Positions 47,214-55,750 of a DNA stretch of 63,252 bases are shown here, piece by piece. Every line of letters starts with the position of its first letter. Position 1 is the first letter of the stretch. A program made the translations under genes and the position numbers. The stretch is taken from positions 1 through 63,252 of the forward strand of contig REEN01000052.1 in assembly GCA_007695015.1 (NCBI GenBank), in the 5' to 3' direction. The notes under the pieces were generated by a model. It was not told the origin of the DNA. It made no database searches and saw only the letters and a program-made list of their open reading frames with translations. This DNA comes from Marinilabiliales bacterium. GTDB taxonomy: Bacteria > Bacteroidota > Bacteroidia > Bacteroidales > PUMT01.

Positions 47214-48014
47214 TCAGGTTATAGAAAAGCCTAAAACAAGTATGTCGTCAATCTGTTCAGTACCTCCCATCCAGTCAGCTATTGTTTCGGTGAGAATATT
47301 GAGTTGCTGTTTCATCTCCCTTTGATGGATATCCAGAAGAAGATTCTTGAAGGGTCCGTACTTGAATTTTTTTCCCTTGGGCCCGCCGAACTGGTCGGGA
47401 AACCCGTCAGTGAACATGTAGATCCGGTCGTTCCTGCTTATATTTATTATGTTGTTTGAAAAAGGTTCCTCGTCAACTGCATTGACGCCGACCGGCATCT
47501 TGTCAGGCTTGATCTCAATAAGTTCATTGTCCCTGATCAGGTAAAGCGGGTTATTCGCCCCTGAAAACTGAAGCTCCTGCTTCTCACAGTCTATTATACA
47601 CATTGAGAGGTCCATGCCATCCTTAGTCTCACTCAGGTCGCCGGTCTGGTTAAGCGCTTCCATTATTTTTTCCCTGAGCTTGTTCAGTATCCTGTTAGGC
47701 TTGCTGGTGCAGTCGGTTTTGACAACCTCGTTCAGAAAAGATATCCCGAGTATACTCATCAGTGCGCCGGGCACACCATGCCCGGTACAATCAGCTGCTA
47801 CTACAAAAATACATTTGCCTTTGCGGGATACCCAGTAGAAATCACCACTCACAACATCTTTAGGCATGAACAGGGTGAAATGTTCCCCCAGTATTCTCTC
47901 CATGCGTGCAGCCGAAGGGAGCAAGGCTCTCTGGATCATACCAGCATAGCGAAGACTTTTAACGATTTCCCGGTTATAAATATCTTCGGTATCAGATGTT
48001 TGGTTTGTCAACAT
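47214..48014 (-). CDS. SpoIIE-type PP2C serine/threonine phosphatase
   Basis: 266 residues from ATG 48014 (MLTNQTSDTEDIYN); the frame is open to 48071. It is almost only a SpoIIE/RsbU phosphatase domain: LLPS start, DVVSGDFYWV (metal Asp), FVVAADCTGHGVPGALMS, FSGANNPLYLI, DRIYMFTDGFPDQFGG, DDILVLGF. No HAMP, PAS or GAF sensor is fused, so the signal must come from a partner. Tightly upstream of the OLD-family ATPase. Confidence 0.88.
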   Translation of the reverse strand: MLTNQTSDTEDIYNREIVKSLRYAGMIQRALLPSAARMERILGEHFTLFMPKDVVSGDFYWVSRKGKCIFVVAADCTGHGVPGALMSILGISFLNEVVKTDCTSKPNRILNKLREKIMEALNQTGDLSETKDGMDLSMCIIDCEKQELQFSGANNPLYLIRDNELIEIKPDKMPVGVNAVDEEPFSNNIINISRNDRIYMFTDGFPDQFGGPKGKKFKYGPFKNLLLDIHQREMKQQLNILTETIADWMGGTEQIDDILVLGFSIT

Positions 48015-48291
48015 AATTCCAGGCCTGTTGCTCACAATGGTAAATGAGACTTTCAGGGCAGAAATGTACAAAATATTAACATAATATCGTAAATGGCAGA
48101 ATTCTTTTAACCTTTTAGGCCTGAAAATTGTTTATGTCAGCATTCTCAGACAAGTATTGAGGAGATATCGGACAAATTGTCGCTATCCTGACGTTAAAAG
48201 GGGTTTGGTAGATTTTTTGACAGAAACAAAATAAACTCTTAAAAATGGTGTTTCTTTAACTGATCTGACATTAACAATTAAACTTTTGAAA

Positions 48292-48972
48292 ATGGCTCCA
48301 ATCTGGATAATATTTATAGGTTTCATGCTGCTGAGCTGGCTTGTTGGAAACCAGCTCAAATCAAGGTTCAGGAAGTATTCGCAGATACCGGTGAACTATG
48401 GTATAACAGGCAGGGAAGTTGCCGAGAAGATGCTGCATGACAATGGAATTACCGATGTCAAGGTGAGATCTGTCGCAGGCAAGCTGACAGATCATTATCA
48501 TCCGCTCCAGAAAACAGTTAACCTGAGCAGTGATGTATATAACGGTAACAGCGTGGCTGCTGCTGCCGTTGCAGCTCATGAATGTGGGCATGCAGTGCAG
48601 CATGCACGGGCATATGCTTTTCTGAAGATGAGGTCGGCGCTCGTGCCGGCTGTGAGCTTTGCTTCCAAATGGGTCCACTGGGTATTGCTCGCCGGGATAC
48701 TGATGGTTGAGGCACAACCTGGGATCCTGCTTGCAGGTATAGTCCTGTTCGGACTTACCACGCTATTCAGCTTTATTACGCTGCCGGTCGAGGTAGATGC
48801 CAGCAGGCGTGCACTTGCATGGCTTAATCACAGTAATATAACAACCAGATCGACACATCCGCAGGCACAGGATGCCCTCAAATGGGCGGCATACACCTAT
48901 GTAGTTGCAGCTTTGTCGTCGCTCGCTACATTGTTGTACTATATCTGGATCTTTATGGGACGACGCAATTGA
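48292..48972 (+). CDS. Membrane zinc metallopeptidase (YugP-like)
   Basis: 226 residues from ATG 48292. Zinc-site HEXXH motif HECGH (about 102-106) in AAHECGHAVQHA, flanked by membrane segments at the N-terminus (IWIIFIGFMLLSWLVG) and in the second half, ending with a strong hydrophobic helix. It belongs to the neutral Zn-peptidase 2 (YugP) family; role unknown, membrane protein quality control is possible. Confidence 0.88.
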   Translation: MAPIWIIFIGFMLLSWLVGNQLKSRFRKYSQIPVNYGITGREVAEKMLHDNGITDVKVRSVAGKLTDHYHPLQKTVNLSSDVYNGNSVAAAAVAAHECGHAVQHARAYAFLKMRSALVPAVSFASKWVHWVLLAGILMVEAQPGILLAGIVLFGLTTLFSFITLPVEVDASRRALAWLNHSNITTRSTHPQAQDALKWAAYTYVVAALSSLATLLYYIWIFMGRRN

Positions 48973-49056
48973 ATGAATTTACGCCTTTCCACTGTCAGCC
49001 CGGATGCCTGTCCCTGAAGGGCAGGTGCCCGGGCCTGTGGCCGGTTAGCTTTTTGC

Positions 49057-49545
49057 TTACCTGATCGTGGACTTTCTCTGAAGCGGCGGCTTGACCGTCA
49101 AAAACGGCATGTCTTCCAGGGCATGGCATGAGTTGCAGGTATTCAGCATCAGGTTGATGCGCCTGTCGAACATTTCGGGGTTCCTGGCATCTATGGCCTC
49201 TTCAACATCGGGAATGGCTTTGGTCATGAATTGCTGCGCCGATGCCGCCCTCGCGGGTCTCCGTTCAAGTCCGAGTTCCAGCGTCTCCTCAAGCTCTTCG
49301 ATCTGGTGGGCGGCATATTCCCAGTTACCGTCCTGTCCCGCCCACCATAACTCCTGGAACCGGTAATCAACTTCCCACATTGCCTTTCCAAACCCGCCAA
49401 GGTGGTCGGCCACAGTCTCAAATTTTTCGGTTACATCGCCGGTAAGCCATCCTTCTGAGCCAACCGGACTGCCATGATCGCCATTGCATCCTGAAACAAA
49501 TATTGCCGCTGCTGCAATAGTGATGGTAATGATTTTTCTGCTCAT
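49057..49545 (-). CDS. Monoheme cytochrome c-type lipoprotein
   Basis: 162 residues with lipobox FVSGC (Cys about 20) and a single heme motif CNSCH near residue 139 (NTCNSCHALEDMPFL). The preceding part is helical (FGKAMWEVDYRFQELWWAGQ, HQIEELEETLELGLE), and the heme lies near the C-terminus, an arrangement reminiscent of cytochrome c prime-like proteins; no distal Met is obvious. Probably attached to the outer or inner membrane and working in periplasmic electron transfer. Alone in its strand context. Confidence 0.8.
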   Translation of the reverse strand: MSRKIITITIAAAAIFVSGCNGDHGSPVGSEGWLTGDVTEKFETVADHLGGFGKAMWEVDYRFQELWWAGQDGNWEYAAHQIEELEETLELGLERRPARAASAQQFMTKAIPDVEEAIDARNPEMFDRRINLMLNTCNSCHALEDMPFLTVKPPLQRKSTIR

Positions 49546-49868
49546 AACTGATAGGGTTTTTGGTTAGTAAATGATCCTAATAATAGAGTATATATTCAAA
49601 TATAGGCTAATTGGAATAGAAATTCAATTCCCGGTCAAACAATGGTGCGGTGATCCAAATCAAAAAAAATATTACCCGGACTGTAACATTTTGTCCGCTG
49701 AGCGGTCTTATATGCAGAAGGTGTTCAAAAACGTACAACATTGTTTCGTAACCGGACACCATAGTTATTAACAAGATGAGGTTATGTAATTTAAATACAG
49801 TCTAATAAGTAGTTTGGCACAAAAACTGTTAAAAAGAGAGTTGAGACCAAACCTTAAAATGAAACAAG
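49546..49868. other. 323-bp gene-free stretch between cytochrome and GRAM-like genes
   Basis: It contains a TATATTTG -7 candidate for the cytochrome gene (minus, 49597-49604) and a short inverted repeat CCGCT-G-AGCGG at 49695-49705. Nothing else coding or structured was recognised. Confidence 0.6.
49597..49604 (-). promoter_or_regulatory. Candidate -7 element for the cytochrome lipoprotein
   Basis: CAAATATA on the plus strand is TATATTTG on the minus strand, 51 nt before the ATG at 49545. No TTTG at -33. Confidence 0.4.
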
Positions 49869-50177
49869 ATGCAGATAGATTTGAAACCCAACGAAATGGT
49901 TGTAAAAGCCGGGAACTCCGACAGGCTTGAAAACGGAAGCAAAATTGACGGCAAGTTCATTGTAACAAACCAGAGAATTTACTTTAAGGGTTTGAACGGG
50001 AATGCAGGCAAGTATGACCTCGAGATAATGCCCTCGGATATCAGGGAGGTGCACTTTGTCAACACCGGGTTTCTCTCTCCGAACGGACTCAACCTGATCC
50101 TCAAGGGGGGACAGGAATTCAGGTTCAGGGTGAAGCAGAGAAACTCCTTCGGCGAACTGATAAACAGTATGTACTGA
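49869..50177 (+). CDS. Small GRAM-like domain protein
   Basis: 102 residues, no signal peptide. Sequence pattern (VVKAGNSDRLENGSKIDGKFIVTNQRI, later YDLEIMPSDIREV) resembles bacterial GRAM/PH-like domains (GxLYLTNxRIYF type). Probably cytoplasmic or membrane-associated; specific function unknown. Followed by a good terminator at 50239-50276. Confidence 0.7.
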   Translation: MQIDLKPNEMVVKAGNSDRLENGSKIDGKFIVTNQRIYFKGLNGNAGKYDLEIMPSDIREVHFVNTGFLSPNGLNLILKGGQEFRFRVKQRNSFGELINSMY

Positions 50178-50238
50178 TCTATTCCTATATATAACCGGCA
50201 TTTTGCCGGCCCTTGACATCATGAGCAGTTCATGTTTT

Positions 50239-50276
50239 AACCCTTTCCGTTAAGCTTTCGCGGAAGGGGTTTTTTT
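50239..50276 (+). terminator. Intrinsic terminator after the GRAM-like gene
   Basis: AACCCTTTCCG at 50239-50249 pairs with CGGAAGGGGTT at 50261-50271 (one G-U), 11-nt loop, then a T tract to 50276. Plus-strand orientation fits the GRAM-like gene upstream. Confidence 0.88.
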
Positions 50277-50289
50277 GATGCAAAAATAA

Positions 50290-50333
50290 TTGCCGAGGTG
50301 TCAGTCCAAAAAGCTTTGCCGAGGTACCAGTCC
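50290..50333. repeat. Short intergenic direct repeat
   Basis: TTGCCGAGGTGTCAGTCC (50290-50307) and TTGCCGAGGTACCAGTCC (50316-50333) match at 16 of 18 positions with a 26-nt period, followed by a GCCAGG/CCTGGC mini-hairpin at 50334-50347. Looks like a degenerate extragenic repeat unit between the terminator and the 3' end of rlmN. Confidence 0.55.
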
Positions 50334-50373
50334 GCCAGGTTCCTGGCAGTAAAGTGTTTCACGCCCTTATTTA

Positions 50374-51411
50374 CTATCCGGAAAGTTCTTTGGTTGACAG
50401 CATACCGCAGGCGGCAAGGATGTCTTCACCGCGTGACTGCCTTATGGTTGTGGTGATACCTTTCCTGCTGAGCCGGTCCCTGAAGCTTACCATGGTCCTT
50501 TCGTCTGCCGGTACGAGCTCCACACCCGGCACGGGATGGAACCTGATAAGGTTGATCCTGCAGCGAAGTCCGCTCAGCAGCCTGACCAGTTCCCTGGCAT
50601 GGTAGGGTGTATCATTCAGTCCCCCGAACATTATATACTCGAACGAAATTCTCCTCTGCCTGCCGGCTTCGAATGATTTCAGCATCCCAATCATTGTCCC
50701 GAGGGGGAATGCTTTTGTTACCGGCATCAGTTCGCGGCGTTCTTCCTCAACGGGGCTGTGAAGACTGACCGCGAGATGGCAGTTGCTCTGATCGAGAAAA
50801 GTTCGTATCCCGCTGGTTATCCCGATAGTGGAAACAGTAATCCGGCGGGCACCAAAGCCGAAGCCCCAGGGAGAAGTAAGTATATCCAGGCTCTTCATTA
50901 CCTCGGCAGTGTTGTCAAATGGCTCTCCCATGCCCATGTATACGATGTTGGTTATGCTGCTGCTTTCTTCAATCATTCTGAGCTGGTTGAGTATCTCACC
51001 TGCTGTGAGGTTGCATTGAAAACCCTGTTTGCCGGTGGCACAGAACAGGCACCCCATTTTACACCCAACCTGGGTTGACAGGCAGAGTGTGTGCCTGTTT
51101 TTTTCGGGGATAAAGACTGCTTCGATAAATTTGCCGCTCCTGGTGGGGAAGAGATATTTTTTTGTGCCGTCGGCCGAACAGACAAACTTGCTGAAAGGGG
51201 TCACCCCCATTTCATATTGCTGCGAAAGCTTTTCCCTGAAAGCTTTTGAAAGATTGGTCATCTCTCCGACAGATGCAGCCCTCTTTCCGTATATCCATTC
51301 TGCTATCTGCAGAGCAGAATATCCGGGCATTCCCAGGTTTTTTGCAACTGACTTCAGCTCTTCCAGGGTTTTTCCGAACAGGCTTTCCTTAACGGTTCCG
51401 GGCTTATCCAT
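50374..51411 (-). CDS. rlmN: 23S rRNA (adenine2503-C2)-methyltransferase
   Basis: 345-residue radical-SAM methylase of 23S rRNA A2503 (and some tRNAs). The radical-SAM motif is CKMGCLFC at about 117-124; GMGEPFDN follows; the C-terminal catalytic Cys is in ILAACGML. N-terminal part (GYSALQIAEWIYGKRA) matches the family. ATG 51411 is the natural start. Confidence 0.95.
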   Translation of the reverse strand: MDKPGTVKESLFGKTLEELKSVAKNLGMPGYSALQIAEWIYGKRAASVGEMTNLSKAFREKLSQQYEMGVTPFSKFVCSADGTKKYLFPTRSGKFIEAVFIPEKNRHTLCLSTQVGCKMGCLFCATGKQGFQCNLTAGEILNQLRMIEESSSITNIVYMGMGEPFDNTAEVMKSLDILTSPWGFGFGARRITVSTIGITSGIRTFLDQSNCHLAVSLHSPVEEERRELMPVTKAFPLGTMIGMLKSFEAGRQRRISFEYIMFGGLNDTPYHARELVRLLSGLRCRINLIRFHPVPGVELVPADERTMVSFRDRLSRKGITTTIRQSRGEDILAACGMLSTKELSG

Positions 51412-51510
51412 TACGATGTAAAGATAACAAGCTTAACGGTCAGTTTCTTTCAAAAGCCCTAAATTTCCTTTAAATTTACAGTGTACAGAAAATATTCAAA
51501 AAGAGGCATT

Positions 51511-53319
51511 ATGAATAATCTTGATTACGGTGCTATAGGAAACTGCATGAGTGCAGCACTGGTATCCAGGGATGGATGGATCGACTGGTGCTGCCTGCCC
51601 GATTTCGGATCGCAATCGGTTTTTGCGAGAATACTCGATGCCGGGAAGGGAGGCACATTCGGCTTTGAATGCGACAGCGGCTACCAAACAGAACAGGAAT
51701 ACCTGCCTTCTACCAATATACTGGTTACAAGGTTTGAGAAGGGCGCTGACAGGTTCGAGGTGATCGATTTCATGCCGCGTTATTACAATGAAGACGGGGG
51801 ATACTACGCTCCTCCCGATATTGTCCGTTACGTCGTGCATATTTCCGGGAAACCCCGGTTCAGGGTAGTGTATGACCCGAGGCTGAACTATGCAAAAGGG
51901 AAAACAGAGACCTTTGCAAACGATAATTATATCAAGAGCTTCAGCACAGAAGGAAAATATGAATCGGTCTATCTTTATACGGACTTTGATAAAGAGAGTA
52001 TAATCGAAAGGAGGGAGATCACCCTGGAGCAAAATGCATTTTTCCTGATGTCATACAACCAGAAGATCCGTGCACAGGATATTAACAGGGTATATCTCAA
52101 ATATGAAAGGACTAAGGTATACTGGCTCAACTGGTCGGAGAGGACCATCCACCTCAACATGTATGACAAGGAGATAAACCGGAGCGCCCTGGTGCTCAAA
52201 CTGCTCACCTTTCAAAAGACCGGCGCTGTTCTTGCTGCAGCAACAACGTCACTGCCCGAGGCAATTGGTGAAGTGAGAAACTGGGACTACCGGTTCTGCT
52301 GGATAAGGGATGCAGCAATGACCATAAGGATCTTCAATAAGATAGCCCACACAAACGAGGCCCTGGGTTTTCTGAAGTTCATCATCGACGTTACCCCGGC
52401 AAAGGATGAACGGATACAGATAATGTACGGCATAAGGGGAGAGAGAAGGCTGAAGGAGCGTTTCCTTGATCACCTCGACGGCTATTTCGGATCAAAACCG
52501 GTCAGGATAGGAAATGCCGCCTACAAACAGAAGCAGCATGATATTTACGGGGTGCTGATGGATGTGATTTACCAGGATATGACGATGTACCAGGTATCAA
52601 CCGAACATGCCGAAGAGCTGTGGACGATTGTGCGCAGCATAGTCAAATCGGTAGAGGTTAACTGGAAGAAACCTGACAAGGGGATCTGGGAGATCCGTTC
52701 GGAGGGCAGCCACTTTACCTTCTCAAAACTGTTGTGCTGGGTAGCGGTTGACAGGGCCATCAGAATTGCGCAGATACTGAGAATGGGTGATTATGTAAGG
52801 GATTGGACCAGTCTGAAGCGCACGATAAGCGACGAGATACACAGTAGAGCCTGGAACCCGGAATTGCAGGCCTTCACACAATCCTACGGAAGCGATAATA
52901 TGGATGCGTCAAACCTGCTGATGGAAACATACGGCTTTTTGGAGGCATCGGATCCGAAATTTATAAGCACGGTAGAGGCCATCCAAAGGGAATTGCTGAA
53001 TGACGGACTTATGTACAGGTACAGGAATGAGGATGATTTCGGGTTGCCCACAACCTCATTCACAATCTGCAATTTCTGGCTTGTGACCAGCCTGTGCAGG
53101 ATCGGCAGGAGAGACGAGGCCGAAGAGATGTTCAACAGGTTGCTTACGTACAGTAACCACGTGGGACTGTTCAGCGAGGACATTGAGTTCGGCACCCACA
53201 GGCTGCTCGGTAATTTTCCGCAGGCATATTCGCACCTTGCACTCATCGAATCGGCAATGGCGCTGGCAAAGGGTACAACCAGCGAATCAAAGGTTTTCAG
53301 GGCACTCGAAAAACCATGA
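51511..53319 (+). CDS. Glycoside hydrolase family 15 (glucoamylase/trehalase-like)
   Basis: 602 residues from ATG 51511 (MNNLDYGAIGN); a GTG at 51481 opens the frame further up. N-terminal beta-sandwich domain about 1-225, then an alpha/alpha barrel with NWDYRFCWIRDAAM (about 260), the general acid Glu in GIWEIRSEGSHFTFSK, and base Glu in LFSEDIEFGTHRLLGNFPQ. No signal peptide, so it acts in the cytoplasm, on maltodextrins, trehalose or related glucosides. Divergent from rlmN. Confidence 0.93.
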   Translation: MNNLDYGAIGNCMSAALVSRDGWIDWCCLPDFGSQSVFARILDAGKGGTFGFECDSGYQTEQEYLPSTNILVTRFEKGADRFEVIDFMPRYYNEDGGYYAPPDIVRYVVHISGKPRFRVVYDPRLNYAKGKTETFANDNYIKSFSTEGKYESVYLYTDFDKESIIERREITLEQNAFFLMSYNQKIRAQDINRVYLKYERTKVYWLNWSERTIHLNMYDKEINRSALVLKLLTFQKTGAVLAAATTSLPEAIGEVRNWDYRFCWIRDAAMTIRIFNKIAHTNEALGFLKFIIDVTPAKDERIQIMYGIRGERRLKERFLDHLDGYFGSKPVRIGNAAYKQKQHDIYGVLMDVIYQDMTMYQVSTEHAEELWTIVRSIVKSVEVNWKKPDKGIWEIRSEGSHFTFSKLLCWVAVDRAIRIAQILRMGDYVRDWTSLKRTISDEIHSRAWNPELQAFTQSYGSDNMDASNLLMETYGFLEASDPKFISTVEAIQRELLNDGLMYRYRNEDDFGLPTTSFTICNFWLVTSLCRIGRRDEAEEMFNRLLTYSNHVGLFSEDIEFGTHRLLGNFPQAYSHLALIESAMALAKGTTSESKVFRALEKP

Positions 53320-53359
53320 AACTCCGGTTCAGCGTGAACTGAAATCTGGAAATTTGTAA

Positions 53360-53367
53360 TAAATTTG
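53360..53367 (+). promoter_or_regulatory. Candidate -7 element upstream of tryptophanase
   Basis: TAAATTTG fits the -7 consensus; start of transcription would be near 53373. The -33 match is poor (ACTG in place of TTTG). Confidence 0.4.
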
Positions 53368-53545
53368 CAGAAATGGTCCCGTTTATTTATATATACACGA
53401 CCCCCAAGTTTCTTTATCTCAATATAAAGAAGAGGGATACCTGTCACTTCCTGCGCTTCTGACAAGCCACCCGGCAGCTTACTTTATGATCATGCCGGAA
53501 ACCGACGCCCGTTTTAATTTAAAACCTTTACAAACGATTAATTAT

Positions 53546-54925
53546 ATGGAACTTCCATTTGCAGAATCATATAAGATAAAGATGGTCGAGGCCATCAGGA
53601 GAAGTACCCGCGATGAACGTGAAAAATGGATCAGGGAGGCCGGATATAATGTGTTCAACCTTACCAGTGCGCAGGTTTATATAGACCTGCTTACCGATTC
53701 AGGCACCGGCGCGATGAGCGACAGGCAATGGTCGGCCATGATGGTTGGCGACGAGAGTTACGCAGGTGCATCGAGCTACTACAAACTAAAGGATGTCATC
53801 AAAGATATAACCGGGTTTGAATGGTTCCTGCCGACACACCAGGGCAGGGCTGCCGAGAACGTATTGTTCTCAGCACTAGTTAAGGAGGGGGACATTGTTC
53901 CCGGCAACTCCCATTTTGACACAACAAAAGGCCATATTGAATTCAGGAAGGCGGCGGCGGCGGACTGCACTGTTGATGCTGCAGAAGATACCACACTAGA
54001 CCACCCCTTCAAGGGCAATATCGATCTGCTGAAACTCGAAGATGTGCTCAGCAGCTACCCGGCCGAACGAATTCCATTCGTTATCGTTACCATTACCTGC
54101 AATTCCGGCGGAGGACAGCCGGTATCGATGGACAACCTGAGGGCTGTACGAGAAATGGCCAACCGCTTCGGGGTTCCTGTTATATTCGATGCTGCAAGGT
54201 TTGCCGAGAATGCATACTTCATAAAGGAGAGGGAAAAGCTCTACAGCGATAAAAGTATTAATGAGATAGTGCGCGAGATGTTCTCATATGCCGATGCAAT
54301 GACGATGAGCAGCAAAAAAGACGGGATTGTCAATATGGGTGGATTCATTGCATTCCGCAGGGAGGAGTGGTTCAGGAGGGCTTCGGTATACAGCATCATG
54401 TTTGAGGGTTTCATTACCTACGGGGGAATGTCAGGGCGCGACATGAACGCGCTTGCCCAGGGACTTGTGGAAGGGACCGATTATGAGTATTTGCGCACAA
54501 GGATAAGGCAGATTGAATACCTGGACGGGTTGCTGAGGCATTACAACATCCCGGTTCAGACACCTGTTGGCGGACATGCCGTTTTTGTTGATGCAGGCAG
54601 GTTCTTGCCGCACCTGCCCAGGGAGGAGTTTGTGGGGCAGGCCCTGGTGGTTGAGCTGTACAGGGAAGCGGGTGTAAGGGCTACAGAGATCGGCACATTG
54701 CTGGCAGACAGGGACCCGGTAACAAGAGAGAACCGTTATCCGGCAGTCGAATTTGTAAGGCTGGCCGTTCCCAGGCGTGTATATACGAACAACCATATGG
54801 ATGTGGTTGCAGCAGCACTGAAGAATATATACGACAGACGGGATGAGATAAAGAGGGGATACAGGATCGTTAAGGAGGCGCCTATAATGCGGCATTTTAC
54901 GATACAGCTTGAACCTGTGGAATGA
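53546..54925 (+). CDS. tnaA: Tryptophanase
   Basis: PLP enzyme splitting tryptophan into indole, pyruvate and ammonia. 459 residues from ATG 53546 (MELPFAESYKIKMVEAI), the start as I recall it for Bacteroides TnaA; the frame is open from 53486. Schiff-base Lys is Lys258 in MSSKKDG. Distinguishing it from tyrosine phenol-lyase: EIG at 381-383 (phenol-lyase has Arg here) and His450 in MRHFT, where phenol-lyase has Phe. Other phenol-lyase-like stretches (PRRVYT..HMDVV) exist, so substrate range should be checked. Confidence 0.88.
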   Translation: MELPFAESYKIKMVEAIRRSTRDEREKWIREAGYNVFNLTSAQVYIDLLTDSGTGAMSDRQWSAMMVGDESYAGASSYYKLKDVIKDITGFEWFLPTHQGRAAENVLFSALVKEGDIVPGNSHFDTTKGHIEFRKAAAADCTVDAAEDTTLDHPFKGNIDLLKLEDVLSSYPAERIPFVIVTITCNSGGGQPVSMDNLRAVREMANRFGVPVIFDAARFAENAYFIKEREKLYSDKSINEIVREMFSYADAMTMSSKKDGIVNMGGFIAFRREEWFRRASVYSIMFEGFITYGGMSGRDMNALAQGLVEGTDYEYLRTRIRQIEYLDGLLRHYNIPVQTPVGGHAVFVDAGRFLPHLPREEFVGQALVVELYREAGVRATEIGTLLADRDPVTRENRYPAVEFVRLAVPRRVYTNNHMDVVAAALKNIYDRRDEIKRGYRIVKEAPIMRHFTIQLEPVE

Positions 54926-54965
54926 TGTTGTTCAGGCGAAAGCCGGCATTAAGTTTCCGGTTGGA

Positions 54966-55643
54966 TTATTCATTCAGGCCGTTTAGCGAGTTAAGCATTT
55001 CCCAGTGCGAAGCTGTAAAATCGGCAAGGCTGTCGAGGCAGATATCGGCAATACCGAACCTGGGGTTGGTGCGGTTACTTTCTTCAGGTACGGCCATGGC
55101 TCTCATCCTTGCCGCTTTTGCTGCTATAAGCCCTGCAAGTGAGTCTTCAATTGCCAGGCAGTGTGCAGGATCAACACCCAGCTTCACGGCCGTGGTAATA
55201 TAGACGGCAGGATGAGGCTTGCCGTAATCCTCATGTGCGGCGCTATGGATTATCCCGAACTGATCAAGGAGTCCCAGCCTGTTTAAAATCCGGCCGATCA
55301 CTCCGGGTGATGACGACGAGGCCAGTGCCATGGGTAGCCCCATGCTTTTGAAAAAGCCAATGATCCCGGTAACGCCGCGGGCAGCTTCACCCTTTTTATC
55401 AATGATATCGCATACGGCCTCTTCGATCTCCCTGCCTACCTCTTCCTGTGATTTTCCTTTCCATGGTTTGTAGCTGTACCAGTGCGCCACGGCCTCGTCG
55501 GTACGGAGCCCGGTGGTCTGGCGGCACAGCTCACTATTCAGGTTTATACCCACTTTCCGGAAAACTTCTATCTCAGCCTCACGCCACAGCGGCTCGGAAT
55601 CTATCAGCACCCCATCCATGTCGAAAATCACAGCTTTTATCAT
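54966..55643 (-). CDS. HAD-superfamily sugar-phosphate phosphatase
   Basis: 225 residues from ATG 55643. HAD motif I FDMDGVLIDSE (nucleophile Asp at about 8), cap domain, motif II ASSSSP, motif III Lys in GKPHP, motif IV IEDSLAGLIAA. Close in style to hexitol- and 2-deoxyglucose-6-phosphatase (YniC/HxpB). Substrate specificity in this family cannot be read from sequence. Convergent with tnaA. Confidence 0.88.
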   Translation of the reverse strand: MIKAVIFDMDGVLIDSEPLWREAEIEVFRKVGINLNSELCRQTTGLRTDEAVAHWYSYKPWKGKSQEEVGREIEEAVCDIIDKKGEAARGVTGIIGFFKSMGLPMALASSSSPGVIGRILNRLGLLDQFGIIHSAAHEDYGKPHPAVYITTAVKLGVDPAHCLAIEDSLAGLIAAKAARMRAMAVPEESNRTNPRFGIADICLDSLADFTASHWEMLNSLNGLNE

Positions 55644-55662
55644 AGTTCCCGGGTTTTGACGG

Positions 55663-55670
55663 CAAAGATA
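55663..55670 (-). promoter_or_regulatory. Candidate -7 element of the HAD phosphatase gene
   Basis: CAAAGATA on the plus strand is TATCTTTG on the minus strand, 19 nt before the ATG at 55643; no clear -33 TTTG. Confidence 0.4.
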
Positions 55671-55682
55671 CTTTTTTCTGTT

Positions 55683-55690
55683 TAAATTTG
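55683..55690 (+). promoter_or_regulatory. Candidate -7 element of the GH26 mannanase gene
   Basis: TAAATTTG, 60 nt before the ATG at 55751; TTTG at 55655-55658 lies 24 nt upstream, slightly too far for a standard -33. It faces away from the HAD phosphatase -7 element 12 bp away. Confidence 0.45.
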
Positions 55691-55750
55691 CCATTTGCGC
55701 CGACTTCATAGCCTCTGTTTAAATGAGTGTTTTTCACTTCAAACAACCAT

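Noticed and set aside
50191-50210. Hairpin CCGGCA/TGCCGG as terminator of the GRAM-like gene
   Set aside because: No T tract follows; the hairpin at 50239-50276 is the better terminator.
53486-54925. Tyrosine phenol-lyase as the identity of the PLP lyase
   Set aside because: His450 (RHF) and the EIG motif fit tryptophanase; phenol-lyase has FF and MERG at those places.
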